Below are positions 35,854 to 46,935 of a stretch of 64,000 nucleotides of DNA, piece after piece. The DNA comes from Lactobacillus sp. HBUAS51381 (lineage in GTDB: Bacteria > Bacillota > Bacilli > Lactobacillales > Lactobacillaceae), in NCBI RefSeq assembly GCF_012641095.1, contig NZ_JAAVSC010000007.1:35501-99500 (forward strand). Direction: 5' to 3'. The position numbers and the translations under genes are program-made. Positions within the stretch are counted from its first letter, which is position 1. Each line of letters opens with the position of its first letter. Under the pieces are notes generated by a model. The model did no database searches. It was not told where the DNA came from and saw only the letters and a program-made list of their open reading frames with translations.

Positions 35854-37224
35854 CTAGATGGTGGCATCCGTATCGTAGACCGTAAACCGCAGGCCCTTAG
35901 GGAAGAAATTCTTCACCGTCGTGCCCACAACCTTGCCAAAGCCCACGGGTTGATCCGCACACGTTAAGAGGTACCAGCCCTTTTTGGGGGCCTCATCCAG
36001 CGTAAATGTCTCGCCATGAACCCACGCACGCCACTGATCACGCGTGATTGCCAGTGTCTGCTTAACGTTCTGGGGATCACTGGCTAGGGCCAGCGCATAG
36101 GCGGGTTCAAACCGATTCTTCTTGAAGGTGCCCAGATGTAGACCGGGACGGAAGACGTGGCACTTCTTCAAGTTAGGCAGGTCTGCCGGCACCGCGAAGA
36201 GTTGATCCTTCACGGTAACCAGCTGAGTGGCATCCGTGCCACCCAAGACTTGTTGGGCAAAGGCTTGCCATAACTTACGCTGATCGCCCGTCAACGGCGT
36301 GCCTAACTTAGCCTGGCCATGTGCGGCTGACGATTCCCCCGCCACCCGTTCTAATTTCGCAACGAAGTGCCCTTCACCGGCCATCAGATGGGGAAATAGC
36401 CGCGCAGCCTTGGTTAATTCGGGATTACCATCAGCCCAATCCGGCCGTGCATCCACGACGCCCCCACTTTTTGAAATCGGCACCAGATGGAATTCGGGGA
36501 AGGTCTTCAGCACCCACGCCATCATCTGTTCGTCTTCCTCCGGTGCAAAGGTACAGGTGGAATAGATGAGTTGTCCTCCCGGTTTCACCATCTTCAGGGC
36601 TTCCGTCAGAATCTCGCGCTGCCGCGTGGCACACTCCTCGACGTAATCCAGTGACCAGTAGGACATTGCTTCCGGATCCTTACGGAACATGCCCTCACCG
36701 GAACACGGTGCGTCGACTAAGACCTTGTCAAAGTAGTCCGGAAAGACTGGACTGAGCCGATCGGGCGATTCATTCAGGATGACCGCAGATTTGACACCAA
36801 ACCGTTCGACGTTTTCCGCCAACACCTTCACTCGTTTACGGTTGATCTCATTGGTGACCAGTAAGCCGGTTCCCCGAAGGTAGCTGGCCAGATGCGTGGT
36901 CTTGCCACCGGGAGCCGCACATAAGTCAAGCACCTTGTCACCCGGCTGTGGTGCGGCCGTGGCCCCCACAAACATCGCACTGGGCTCCTGACTGTAGACT
37001 GCGCCACTCTGATGCGCCAGCGTCCGGCCCCCGACCGTCCCAAAATGGCCCAGCGGTTCATAGGGAACAGTCGGTGCCTCAGTCAATTTAGTTGCGACCT
37101 GGTGGTGGGCGGGATTGATCCGATACCCACTGAGACTTGGCTGATCAAAACTTGCCAAGAAGTCAGCTGCTTCGGCACCCAGAAGTCGTTGATATTTCGT
37201 GATAAAGTCTTCAGGTAAATTCAC
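35854..37224 (-). CDS. RsmF/Sun-type RNA cytosine C5-methyltransferase
   Basis: The 456-residue protein is a NOL1/NOP2/Sun family methylase of 16S rRNA or tRNA. VLDLCAAPGGKTTHLAS near residue 108 binds the cofactor, VLVDAPCSGEGMFRKDP holds the first active Cys near 178, and LIYSTCTFAPEEDEQ holds the second near 232. A C-terminal PUA-like region follows. The likely start is GTG at 37224, since GGAGG lies seven bases upstream; the ATG at 37245 has none. It is convergent with fni. Confidence 0.88.
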   Translation of the reverse strand: MNLPEDFITKYQRLLGAEAADFLASFDQPSLSGYRINPAHHQVATKLTEAPTVPYEPLGHFGTVGGRTLAHQSGAVYSQEPSAMFVGATAAPQPGDKVLDLCAAPGGKTTHLASYLRGTGLLVTNEINRKRVKVLAENVERFGVKSAVILNESPDRLSPVFPDYFDKVLVDAPCSGEGMFRKDPEAMSYWSLDYVEECATRQREILTEALKMVKPGGQLIYSTCTFAPEEDEQMMAWVLKTFPEFHLVPISKSGGVVDARPDWADGNPELTKAARLFPHLMAGEGHFVAKLERVAGESSAAHGQAKLGTPLTGDQRKLWQAFAQQVLGGTDATQLVTVKDQLFAVPADLPNLKKCHVFRPGLHLGTFKKNRFEPAYALALASDPQNVKQTLAITRDQWRAWVHGETFTLDEAPKKGWYLLTCADQPVGFGKVVGTTVKNFFPKGLRFTVYDTDATI

Positions 37225-37422
37225 CGTTATTCCTCCATTTTGCATGTTACAATCATATAATTGCTATATACATATTCTCTTTTTATACCATTTACTTCGC
37301 CTATTATACCCGTTTCACGTGTTGCGGACTACCCCGTTGACGGGTGAAATGAGTGCAACGAACCGTAAACTATGGTAAATTGTAAGGGTTACTTTATTTC
37401 AAAAAATGCGAGGTGCTCTCTG

Positions 37423-38235
37423 TTGGAACGAAAACTCATTGCCATCGACTTGGATGGCACCACTTTAAATGCGGACGCCAAGATTTCGGCTAAGACGAAA
37501 GCCGTTTTAACTCAGGCCCGCGAAGCCGGTCACATCGTCAGCATCGTGACCGGGCGGCCGAACCGTATTTCGGCAAACTTTTACGATGAACTCAATCTGG
37601 ATGGCCCCATGATCAACTTTAATGGCAGTCTGGGCCACATCCCCCACCAACAATGGGCGAATGAATACCAGTACACCTTTAACAAGGAAATTGCCTTTGA
37701 CCTCCTCGCGCACCGTGAAGAACTCGGGATTAATATGATTGCCGCCGAGGGCAAGGATCTCTTCCTAGCCGTTCGGCAACACCCCGTGGAAGTAGGCTTC
37801 TTCCCCACGGTCTTACAATCCAATGAAATTCTTAATCAAAAGACCTTGCGTGAAAACCCGACCAGCTTAACGGTGGCCGTGGATCGTAGCCATCAAGATC
37901 ATCTCTTAAGTTACCTGCAGCACAACTTCAGTGACGTGATCGATGCGGCGCCTTGGGGGGGACCTAATGCCGTGGTCGAACTCGGCGTTAAGGGCGTTCA
38001 AAAGGCTACTGGGGTTGAGGTCTTGGCCCACCACTACCACGTAGAACGGCAAAACATCATTGCCTTTGGCGACGAGCATAACGATGCCGCCATGATCGAC
38101 TACGCGGGCTGGGGCGTAGCCATGCAAAATGCCACGGCTCCCATTAAGCAACTGGCCAATGACATGACGACACTGGATAACGATCACGATGGCCTGGCCA
38201 CCTATCTACAGGATTACTTAAAGTTAGCGGAATAA
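37423..38235 (+). CDS. HAD-IIB (Cof-type) phosphatase
   Basis: The 270-residue protein shows the Cof motifs: IAIDLDGTTLNADAKIS at the N-terminus (two Asp), IVTGRPNRISANF, and GDEHNDAAMIDYAGWGVAM near 220-238. Such enzymes dephosphorylate sugar phosphates or cofactors; the substrate is unknown. The start is TTG at 37423 with GAGGTG seven bases upstream. The frame is open 51 bases further to 37372 but without a good ribosome site. Confidence 0.9.
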   Translation: MERKLIAIDLDGTTLNADAKISAKTKAVLTQAREAGHIVSIVTGRPNRISANFYDELNLDGPMINFNGSLGHIPHQQWANEYQYTFNKEIAFDLLAHREELGINMIAAEGKDLFLAVRQHPVEVGFFPTVLQSNEILNQKTLRENPTSLTVAVDRSHQDHLLSYLQHNFSDVIDAAPWGGPNAVVELGVKGVQKATGVEVLAHHYHVERQNIIAFGDEHNDAAMIDYAGWGVAMQNATAPIKQLANDMTTLDNDHDGLATYLQDYLKLAE

Positions 38236-38255
38236 TCTTAATCAAATAAGCACCT

Positions 38256-38304
38256 AAAGAGCAGCGCTGAGAAGTCAAAAATGATTTCTCAGCGCTGCTC
38301 TTTT
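38256..38304. terminator. bidirectional intrinsic terminator
   Basis: AAAGAGCAGCGCTGAGAA and TTCTCAGCGCTGCTCTTT form an 18-base stem, followed by T on the plus strand, between convergent genes. Confidence 0.88.
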
Positions 38305-38340
38305 AACGATACCTAGTCAAAATATCAACGGCTTAGCGAC

Positions 38341-39489
38341 TTACTCGCCTAGATAGGCCGTCATCAACTTTTGGTACAGGGCCGTAAAGTCCAGGTACAT
38401 CTGACGGTCAACGTACTCATCGACCTGATGGGCCGTTTCGTTCCCGGGGCCAAAGACGATAAATGGATAGTTGTTCCCCTTATCCTTCAGTAAGTTCGAG
38501 GCATCCGTGACGGCCGGTAGTGCTAGCTTGGGAATCGGTGCACCCGCGTAGCTGGCCCCGATGGTCGCGGCTAAATTACTCAGTACATTATCCTTGGGCT
38601 CTTCGACGGGTGACTGCGACATGTAGATATCCATTGTCACGTGGCCGCCCTGTTCATTGACCTGGGTAACCAACTGCTGGAGCACCTGGGTCACGCTGGC
38701 GTTATCGAATTCGGGAATCGTCCGGACGTTTAACTCGGCGGTGGCCGTAGCTGGAATCGAATTAACTTGATTGCCACCGTTGAAGACGGTCGTGTTAAAG
38801 GTTAGTTCCCCCAAGGTCGCATTTACCCGGTCGGTCTTACGGAACGCTTCATTCGCTTGGCTCAGTAGCGACAACAACGGATCGATCGCATTTTGTCCTA
38901 ACTCGGGCATGGAACTGTGGGCGGCCTTACCCTGTGAGGTTAGCTTTACGTCCATTGACCCCTTATGTGCAGAGAAAATGTGATAGCCGGTTGGTTCGCC
39001 AATCAGGAGGGCATCGACATCTTGCATTGCGCCATCCTCATAGAAGGCTTCGGAGCCCGTCTCCCCAACTTCCTCACCCACGGTGGCCATGAGTCGAATC
39101 GTCCCCTTGGTCGGCCGGCCCGCCGCGTGAAGTTCAATCATCGCGATGACCAGTGCCGCTAGTCCCGCTTTCATATCGGTGATGCCGCGTCCGTATAGCT
39201 TGCCGTCACGGGCCGTCAGCTTGAAGGGATCACTCTGCCATGCCGTCACGTCCCCCGGAGAAACCACATCCATATGTCCGGAAACGCACAAGAGCGGATG
39301 GCCACTCCCAATCTCAGCAACCAAGTTGGCACGCGACTCACTCAATGGCTGCAACTGTGCCTGAATGTCATGGTCGGCTAATAAACGTTGAAGGTAGGTT
39401 GCCACCTGTGTTTCATGATCATTGACTGACTGAATCGCCACGAGATCCTCAAGAATCTGTATTTTTTGTTTATCCGTAAACACTGTCAT
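38341..39489 (-). CDS. M20 family metallopeptidase (ArgE/DapE-like)
   Basis: The 382-residue protein has the M20 two-zinc hydrolase motifs: LCVSGHMDVVSPGD, LYGRGITDMKAGLAALVIAM, and LMATVGEEVGETGSEAF. A dimer domain and the last ligand in FGPGNETAHQVDEYVD are intact. Relatives cleave N-acyl amino acids or succinyl-diaminopimelate; the substrate is not decidable here. It is alone on its strand. GGAGGAAT precedes the ATG. Confidence 0.9.
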   Translation of the reverse strand: MTVFTDKQKIQILEDLVAIQSVNDHETQVATYLQRLLADHDIQAQLQPLSESRANLVAEIGSGHPLLCVSGHMDVVSPGDVTAWQSDPFKLTARDGKLYGRGITDMKAGLAALVIAMIELHAAGRPTKGTIRLMATVGEEVGETGSEAFYEDGAMQDVDALLIGEPTGYHIFSAHKGSMDVKLTSQGKAAHSSMPELGQNAIDPLLSLLSQANEAFRKTDRVNATLGELTFNTTVFNGGNQVNSIPATATAELNVRTIPEFDNASVTQVLQQLVTQVNEQGGHVTMDIYMSQSPVEEPKDNVLSNLAATIGASYAGAPIPKLALPAVTDASNLLKDKGNNYPFIVFGPGNETAHQVDEYVDRQMYLDFTALYQKLMTAYLGE

Positions 39490-39783
39490 CGCTGATTCCT
39501 CCTTAATTACTTAAATTGTAACGCAATCAATCATTAAACTCATAGATTTACGCCTTGTGAAAATTTTGACCCTAAACGCGAAATTTATACTTGTGACGAT
39601 GACTTTAACAATCGTCGTGGGTTTTGTGTGTTTAGACCTTTTTAGAAACCAGTTGGTTATTACAATAAGCTGATGTTTAGCCTTTAACAGCTTCCATATC
39701 TTCGAAGTAGCGAAAAACCGGATAGTTTTCTACCATTTCTACATAAATTTCAATTTAATTACGCAAAATGTAGTATACAAAAA

Positions 39784-39817
39784 GCCTTTCCAAAAGAAAT
39801 TGTATCCTTGGAAAGGC
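39784..39817 (-). terminator. intrinsic terminator of GH43 operon
   Basis: GCCTTTCC and GGAAAGGC (minus strand GCCTTTCCAAGG ... GGAAAGGC) form a hairpin ending in a T-tract on the minus strand, 7 bp after the GH43 stop. The rest of 39490-39780 is AT-rich with no gene visible. Confidence 0.8.
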
Positions 39818-39823
39818 AATAAA

Positions 39824-41458
39824 TTAACTTTGATTTTCTGTCATAAACCAGCCAAAGTCAGCGTATGACTCCCGACGATAAGCATCCCAGGTACCAATTC
39901 CTACCATCAGGCCAGTAAAACCATCAATATCTTCATCCGATAAATAGCTAATATCCACAGACCGACCAACCGACGACCATTTAGAATTGACATTTTCTCG
40001 CCAAGAAAATTGCGCGCGATCGTTGTCAGTAGTTACTCGTAATTCGGCTGCAGAGCTGGCAACAGGAATCTTAACGGGTTCAAGTTCAGTTCGTTCACCA
40101 TTCTTAGCTTGGACCACATCCAATACTGTCACATCATTGTTTTCGTCATAACTCAGACGCTCGAATAACCAGTTGTGATTGTCATAGTACAACACAAGCC
40201 CGGCCGATTGTGAGAAATGAATTGGCTTAAACTTTACGTGAGTCGTAGCCGTTTCATGGAAACTTGTCAAAGCAGTTGCCATCAATGACACATCCATCCG
40301 GGAGAAGAACGATTGTCGTCCCCACATGCGCAACCCTTGATTGTTCAAATTAAGCCAATCTTTAGTAGGTCGACTGTACGGTGTTAACCAGTGAGAATCT
40401 AATTGTGATTTACCAAAATCATCAACCAAATTAAAAGGACGTTGTTCCTGATCGAGTGTAACTCCCTTCATTCCCGGTGTTGTCGCTTTAGCCAAGTTAC
40501 TCCCATCAGCCATCCGTAACCAACCATCAGCCGTCCAAGTCATCTTCTGAATAGACGTTTCACGGCCAAGAATAGAATGTAATCCGGGTAACGGTCGAGC
40601 CGATAAATGAGCAACGTACCATTCGCCAGTTTGCGTTGACACGAGGGACCCATGACCAGCTTTCTGTAAAGGTGCATCAGGATTATATAAATCAAGGCGA
40701 CTAGCATCGGGGTCATTTCGGCGATAATAATAGTATGGCGTCGAAGTGATGATGGGATTCTTAGGATCTGACTCGTACGGGCCTGTAATCTTTTTAGACC
40801 GTTGGAGGACAACTGCATGGCCATAGCCGGTCCCACCTTCAGCTGTCATCAGGTAATAGTAACCTTCATGTTTATACAAGTGTGGAGCTTCCTGAGCCCC
40901 TCGATCGGTCCCTCCCCGCGTAATTCGCACAGGATCGCCAACCAATTTTTGTTGTTTAGCGTCAAATTCTTCGAGGACAATTGCACCGGGGTGTTGATAA
41001 CCAAGCCGTGTTTCCCATTCCAAGGTAACCACCCACTTCCGACCATCCTCATCGTGGAATAATGATGGGTCAAAACCAATCGAATTCAGGTAAATTGGCT
41101 TGCTCCATGGCCCCATGATACTCGTTGCGGACATGGTATAATTGTCGGCATCGAACATTCGACCATCTTGATTGTTCATTTTGCTATAGGTCATCCAAAA
41201 GCGTTTAGTCTGCGCATCATAAGAAAGATCAGGTGCCCAGATACCTCCGGGAGTCATCGTACCACGAAGATCTACCTCTGGAACATCAGCCAGTGGATGA
41301 GCAATTAGTGTCCAATTGGCCAAATCCTTAGAATGAAAGACCTGAATACCGGGATTCCAGTGAAATGTTGACGTCGCAATATAATAATTTTCACCAACTC
41401 GTAAAATTGACGGGTCTGGTGTGAAGCCAGGCAAGATAGGATTTTTAATTTCAGTCAT
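39824..41458 (-). CDS. beta-xylosidase-like glycoside hydrolase, GH43
   Basis: A 544-residue enzyme with a five-blade propeller start: NPILPGFTPDPSILRVGENY (catalytic Asp in PDPS), GGIWAPDLSYD, and SIGFDPSLFHDEDGR. The acid Glu lies in GAQEAPHLYKHEGYYYLMTA. The C-terminal half is the usual beta-sandwich of GH43 xylosidases. No signal peptide: it acts on imported oligosaccharides in the cytoplasm. The ATG at 41458 has GAGGGG upstream; the longer in-frame start overlaps GH5. 16 bp after GH5. Confidence 0.88.
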   Translation of the reverse strand: MTEIKNPILPGFTPDPSILRVGENYYIATSTFHWNPGIQVFHSKDLANWTLIAHPLADVPEVDLRGTMTPGGIWAPDLSYDAQTKRFWMTYSKMNNQDGRMFDADNYTMSATSIMGPWSKPIYLNSIGFDPSLFHDEDGRKWVVTLEWETRLGYQHPGAIVLEEFDAKQQKLVGDPVRITRGGTDRGAQEAPHLYKHEGYYYLMTAEGGTGYGHAVVLQRSKKITGPYESDPKNPIITSTPYYYYRRNDPDASRLDLYNPDAPLQKAGHGSLVSTQTGEWYVAHLSARPLPGLHSILGRETSIQKMTWTADGWLRMADGSNLAKATTPGMKGVTLDQEQRPFNLVDDFGKSQLDSHWLTPYSRPTKDWLNLNNQGLRMWGRQSFFSRMDVSLMATALTSFHETATTHVKFKPIHFSQSAGLVLYYDNHNWLFERLSYDENNDVTVLDVVQAKNGERTELEPVKIPVASSAAELRVTTDNDRAQFSWRENVNSKWSSVGRSVDISYLSDEDIDGFTGLMVGIGTWDAYRRESYADFGWFMTENQS

Positions 41459-41474
41459 AAATAAAATATCCCCT

Positions 41475-42641
41475 CTATAAGTCTTTAGGATCAATCCAAT
41501 GTTGGTCCAAGGAACGACTAGCACTCCAGGAATCCCAACCATACCAAGCTGGCTCGTTAATCGTATCTATGTTTAACTTATATGTCCAAAAGAAGTAGCC
41601 ACTGCCATTATTCCAAGCGCTTGCTTGAGCGCGCCACAATTTTTGATAAGCTTGGATCAGATCATCCTTGCTTAGACGGTTCACTTTTCCCTTCATTTCC
41701 TCTTGGGTTGGGTTAATTCCTCCCTTAGTATCAATACCCGCTGTATATGAATTAAAAAGTGAAAATTCACCCGTAACAACTGGCACTTCCTTAGCAACAA
41801 CCGTAATCTTCTGACCAAATTCCTGCATCACTTTAACATAGTCGTCAACTGTCTGCGGTGTTCCAGACAGCTCCGCCATCATCAGATATTGATGCGTATC
41901 TAACACAACATTTTCAAAAGAATGATTGGCGAAAAAGTCATGCCAAGCGTCAAACTCAAATCCATCGTGGAAATAAATGGCCTTTTCAACTGGCAAGTCT
42001 TTTCTCAAAACATCATAGGCTTTTACGTAGAAATCATAGAGAAAATCCAAAGTAATTGGCGCATTATTTTTAGCTAGCTCCGGTTCTCTCGGCTGATAAC
42101 GCGTTGACATCGACTTAAACATTCCTGCCGTTGCCGGTTCGTTAAGGACTTCAATACCAAGTAAACCAGAACGATGGCCGTATCGTTGTGCTAGCCGTTG
42201 AAGAACGCTTAATGCAAAGTCTACTTCGTGAGATTGTTGTGCCCAAGTACATACACCGGAAATACCTCCATTATCAAAGCCGTTTTGACTACCGGGAACC
42301 GTATGCAAGTCAATGAGAATCTTTAAACCATACGCTTCTGCCCATGAAAAGGCACGATCAAGTTCTGCCACACAACCAACGAAAGGCGCACGGTCACCAA
42401 ATATGAAGTACGGAACTGGAATTCTGACAGCATTAAATCCTCGACTGGCGATATTAATGAAGTCCGCCTCAGTAATGAATTCGGCCCGATGCATCTTAAT
42501 TCGCGTTTCATATTCACGGGTCGGTAAATCTTGGGCCAGATAATATTCATCATCACTAGGTACCCCGTCAAATAGATGCGGTGACATCCATTTTTCAAGT
42601 ACTAACCAACCACCTAAATTAACACCTTTAATTTTAGTCAT
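41475..42641 (-). CDS. GH5 beta-glucanase-like hydrolase
   Basis: The 388-residue protein resembles GH5 exo-beta-1,3-glucanases of the Exg type: KGVNLGGWLVLEKWMSPHLF at residue 4 is the family start, GIEVLNEPATAG holds the acid/base Glu near 166, and VPVVTGEFSLFNSYTAG holds the nucleophile near 284. No signal peptide, so it is cytoplasmic. It lies between a sugar transporter and GH43, 14 and 16 bp away, as one operon. The exact glucan or glycoside is not decidable from the sequence. Confidence 0.85.
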   Translation of the reverse strand: MTKIKGVNLGGWLVLEKWMSPHLFDGVPSDDEYYLAQDLPTREYETRIKMHRAEFITEADFINIASRGFNAVRIPVPYFIFGDRAPFVGCVAELDRAFSWAEAYGLKILIDLHTVPGSQNGFDNGGISGVCTWAQQSHEVDFALSVLQRLAQRYGHRSGLLGIEVLNEPATAGMFKSMSTRYQPREPELAKNNAPITLDFLYDFYVKAYDVLRKDLPVEKAIYFHDGFEFDAWHDFFANHSFENVVLDTHQYLMMAELSGTPQTVDDYVKVMQEFGQKITVVAKEVPVVTGEFSLFNSYTAGIDTKGGINPTQEEMKGKVNRLSKDDLIQAYQKLWRAQASAWNNGSGYFFWTYKLNIDTINEPAWYGWDSWSASRSLDQHWIDPKDL

Positions 42642-42655
42642 TTTAACTTCTCCTC

Positions 42656-43900
42656 TTATTTAACTTTTTTAATACACATAATCATGACGCAGCCAATAAT
42701 ACAAATGATAGCCATGACTGGAAAAATCATCCGGTAACCTGCCATTGAAATGACGGCACCAGCCGTAACTGGGCCCATGATCTGTCCAAGCGTTGCTGAC
42801 AAGTTCATGACACCTAAATCCTTCGCTGCCGTATTGGGATTAGGCAAAACAGCAATATTTAACGCTTGATCTACAGCCAAGTATGCACCATTCCCAATAC
42901 CGGATAGAACAGCATAAACTAGCATCGTCCACGGTGCGGCGTCGAAGAATGGAAAAATACCGGCAATAGCAATCATCAAGGTCGCCAAAGCAACTGGCAT
43001 CTTTAATCGGCCAATTTTATCTGCGATTGGGCCTGAAACAGCCCCAAAAACAATGGCGGTCGTCATCAAGATTACGGAGATAATTGCGACCATTCTGGAA
43101 GTTGTCGATTGATTCAGACGCATATAGTCAGTCAAAATGTATAATTGATACCCTGTAATCATGTAAGACCCAACCATCATTAAAAACTTACCCAGTAAGG
43201 CCAAATAAAAATCTCGAGCATTCTTTAAAGGAAATGCAAATGAAGCTAGTAACTCTTTGCCTTTAAGTGGAATCTTGGGCTCATCAGCACTTGAAGGTTC
43301 CTTAATTAAGAACATTGCAATCCCTGTGAGAATCACTTGAACCAGTGCAAAAACCCAAATCCCGATATTAATCTTACCCAAGAATTGTGAAGCAACAACC
43401 CCTGACCCGTATGCCCCGATCGACATGCCAATCCCATAAAACGATGAAACTGTTCCACGAAACTTTGGATCAATGGCATCTGCAATAATTGCAACCATTG
43501 GGGCAACAATCGCGTTTAGCGTTAACTGATATAACGTCCAAGTAACCAATAGGATAGGAATTGTCGGCGACCAAGATAGAACAAAGAACATCAGCACACT
43601 ACCAATGGTTCCCCCAATAATCCAAGGCTTTCGTTTACCAAACCGTGAACGGGTTCTGTCAGATAAAGCGCCTTCAATTAAGTTGGCAAACATCGCAACA
43701 ATCATGGCAATTGCTGCAAACGTCGCAACCAGCTTAACTTTATTGATAGGATCTAACATTCCGATTTTCGCTGGTAATAAGGTCCCGTTCATCCCTGAAT
43801 AGGGTCCCATCCAGCTAACGCAACCAATGAGTAGTCCCCAGGCTAAACGCTTAGGCATTTTCTTCTTTTCTTGAGTTGGATTCATGACAACATCAGCCAT
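42656..43900 (-). CDS. MFS sugar transporter
   Basis: The 414-residue membrane protein has 12 predicted segments and the MFS/GPH-type signature NLIEGALSDRTRSRFGKRKPW (loop 2-3) and SGPIADKIGRLKMPVAL (loop 8-9). It probably imports the oligosaccharides split by GH5 and GH43 downstream; that role is inferred from the operon. The ATG at 43900 has AAGGAG seven bases upstream; the 12-codon extension to 43936 has no ribosome site. It heads the operon. Confidence 0.85.
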   Translation of the reverse strand: MADVVMNPTQEKKKMPKRLAWGLLIGCVSWMGPYSGMNGTLLPAKIGMLDPINKVKLVATFAAIAMIVAMFANLIEGALSDRTRSRFGKRKPWIIGGTIGSVLMFFVLSWSPTIPILLVTWTLYQLTLNAIVAPMVAIIADAIDPKFRGTVSSFYGIGMSIGAYGSGVVASQFLGKINIGIWVFALVQVILTGIAMFLIKEPSSADEPKIPLKGKELLASFAFPLKNARDFYLALLGKFLMMVGSYMITGYQLYILTDYMRLNQSTTSRMVAIISVILMTTAIVFGAVSGPIADKIGRLKMPVALATLMIAIAGIFPFFDAAPWTMLVYAVLSGIGNGAYLAVDQALNIAVLPNPNTAAKDLGVMNLSATLGQIMGPVTAGAVISMAGYRMIFPVMAIICIIGCVMIMCIKKVK

Positions 43901-43988
43901 TAAAAAACACTCCTTAATCATTTTGACGGAAAACAATCAAATTTTCCTTTAGCCCAACTAAAATCAATAAATCCTTCGTCAAGGGTTC

Positions 43989-44002
43989 ATAAAGCGCTTA
44001 CA
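43989..44002 (-). promoter_or_regulatory. CRE-like site upstream of GH operon
   Basis: On the minus strand TGTAAGCGCTTTAT fits the CcpA core TGWAARCGYTWNCW with one mismatch, about 90 bp upstream of the transporter start. Confidence 0.55.
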
Positions 44003-44061
44003 AGAACTATTCTATCTGAATTTTTAACATAAAAAAGAGGATAATTCGTATAGAACTATCC

Positions 44062-44937
44062 CTAATTCGTACGTTTCTCTTTTAACCCTTGAATATAATC
44101 CCGCGGCGTTTGTCCAAAATGTTTTTTAAATTCCCGGGTAAAGTGACTAGGTGCTGTATATGCCAGCTTAGCTGAAACCACGTTAACGCGCGCTCGTGGT
44201 TGGCTCAATAATTCTTTTGACGTGGCTAATTTTAATCGAATCAGATATTGCTGAGGTGACTCCTGATAATATTTTTGAAAGAGCTTCAGGGCATAGCTTT
44301 GCGAAATATTGTGATCGGCTATAATCTTCGTCACTGAAGGCTGTTGGGGTATTGCGGCATGATAAACTTGATAATCCAGTTGGGCCTTAAGATCGCTAGC
44401 TAACTGGTGACACAACATAAATTGATCGACATCAGCCGCTTGAGGTGTAAATTTTCCGGCGGCTTTCAGATCTTTCACCAGTGTCATGATAATATCAATG
44501 ACTCCTACCTGCAGGTCCAATTGATCTGCCAAATTATAGTCTGGACCTATCATTGCAATCAATTGTTCGGTCTGCTGGCGTAGCTGGCCATAGAGTGCAT
44601 CCCGTGGTCTAATTATACGTCCAGCATACTCTCGGATTAAAAGATAACGAAGGGCCGGATCATCCAAATTAAAATGCATACAAAAGTATGTCATGGGCCG
44701 GTGGTCTAATGCTGCATTAGTATGTCGCGTTTCAATTGGAATGATGGTCATTTCACCAGACTTAAGCACCAACTCACCGGTCTCCGTGACCGTTCGTTGT
44801 CGCCCGTTAAGAACATACATGAGTTCAAATGCTGGATGTTCCTCAGCGGGCCACAGCCAATCAGCTGGCACTGTTTCTAAATGACCACCAAACAGAGTAA
44901 AATGCGTATTTATCACCGGTAAATAGTCAATTGCCAT
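44062..44937 (-). CDS. AraC family transcriptional regulator
   Basis: The 291-residue protein has a cupin sensor half (HPAFELMYVLNGRQRTVTETG and HFNLDDPALRYLL) and an AraC DNA-binding half (ISQSYALKLFQKYYQESPQ and LAYTAPSHFTREFKKHFGQ). It lies directly upstream of the GH operon on the same strand, so it is the likely activator for GH43, GH5 and the transporter. The inducer is probably an oligosaccharide, an inference from the neighbours. It is 63 bp after glpK. Confidence 0.88.
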   Translation of the reverse strand: MAIDYLPVINTHFTLFGGHLETVPADWLWPAEEHPAFELMYVLNGRQRTVTETGELVLKSGEMTIIPIETRHTNAALDHRPMTYFCMHFNLDDPALRYLLIREYAGRIIRPRDALYGQLRQQTEQLIAMIGPDYNLADQLDLQVGVIDIIMTLVKDLKAAGKFTPQAADVDQFMLCHQLASDLKAQLDYQVYHAAIPQQPSVTKIIADHNISQSYALKLFQKYYQESPQQYLIRLKLATSKELLSQPRARVNVVSAKLAYTAPSHFTREFKKHFGQTPRDYIQGLKEKRTN

Positions 44938-45000
44938 AGCATCATCCCCCTAACAAAAACGACCACCAACCCATTCCGGTCAATGATCGTCGTCAATGTC

Positions 45001-46527
<1,527 letters not shown>

Positions 46528-46569
46528 TTAGCAACGGCCTAAATCCACCGTGATGTCACACTTGTTTCT

Positions 46570-46598
46570 AGTATACCGAAAAGTGCCCGCCGCGCCAA
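46570..46598 (-). promoter_or_regulatory. glpK promoter
   Basis: On the minus strand TTGGCG (46598-46593) and TATACT (46575-46570) with a 17-bp spacer, about 70 bp upstream of the glpK start. Confidence 0.7.
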
Positions 46599-46613
46599 AT
46601 GTTTTTGCAAATG

Positions 46614-46655
46614 AAACCGCCACCAAGGCGAACGTATCAGGGTTGGTGGCGGTTT
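46614..46655 (-). terminator. intrinsic terminator of tautomerase gene
   Basis: AAACCGCCACCAA and TTGGTGGCGGTTT form a perfect 13-base stem; on the minus strand it ends in TTTCATTT, so it closes the tautomerase transcript. Confidence 0.7.
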
Positions 46656-46676
46656 ATAAGATTTCGGAAATTCTGA

Positions 46677-46865
46677 TTACTTTTCGTCGCTCTTCAAAAC
46701 ACCGGCCACGCCGTAACGGTTAGGCTGCATTTCACGGAGAATCACGTGGACGTGTTCGGCTGGGGCACCGGTGTTCTTGGTTACCGCCGTCGTGACGTCT
46801 TGGACCAAGGCCTTGAGCTGGTCTTGTGAACGACCGGCAATCAAATCAATGTTAACAATTGGCAT
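46677..46865 (-). CDS. 4-oxalocrotonate tautomerase family protein
   Basis: The 62-residue protein keeps the catalytic Pro after the initiator Met (MPIVNIDLIAGRS) and the family pattern VHVILREMQPNRYGVAG. Its relatives isomerise keto-enol compounds. Only the small subunit type is known for this length. The specific substrate is unknown. Single-gene unit. Confidence 0.9.
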   Translation of the reverse strand: MPIVNIDLIAGRSQDQLKALVQDVTTAVTKNTGAPAEHVHVILREMQPNRYGVAGVLKSDEK

Positions 46866-46935
46866 ATTTTTCGTTCCCTTCTCTTTATAGATATGGCTAT
46901 TATACCGATAAGCCTTAACGTTGGCAATTACCTGT

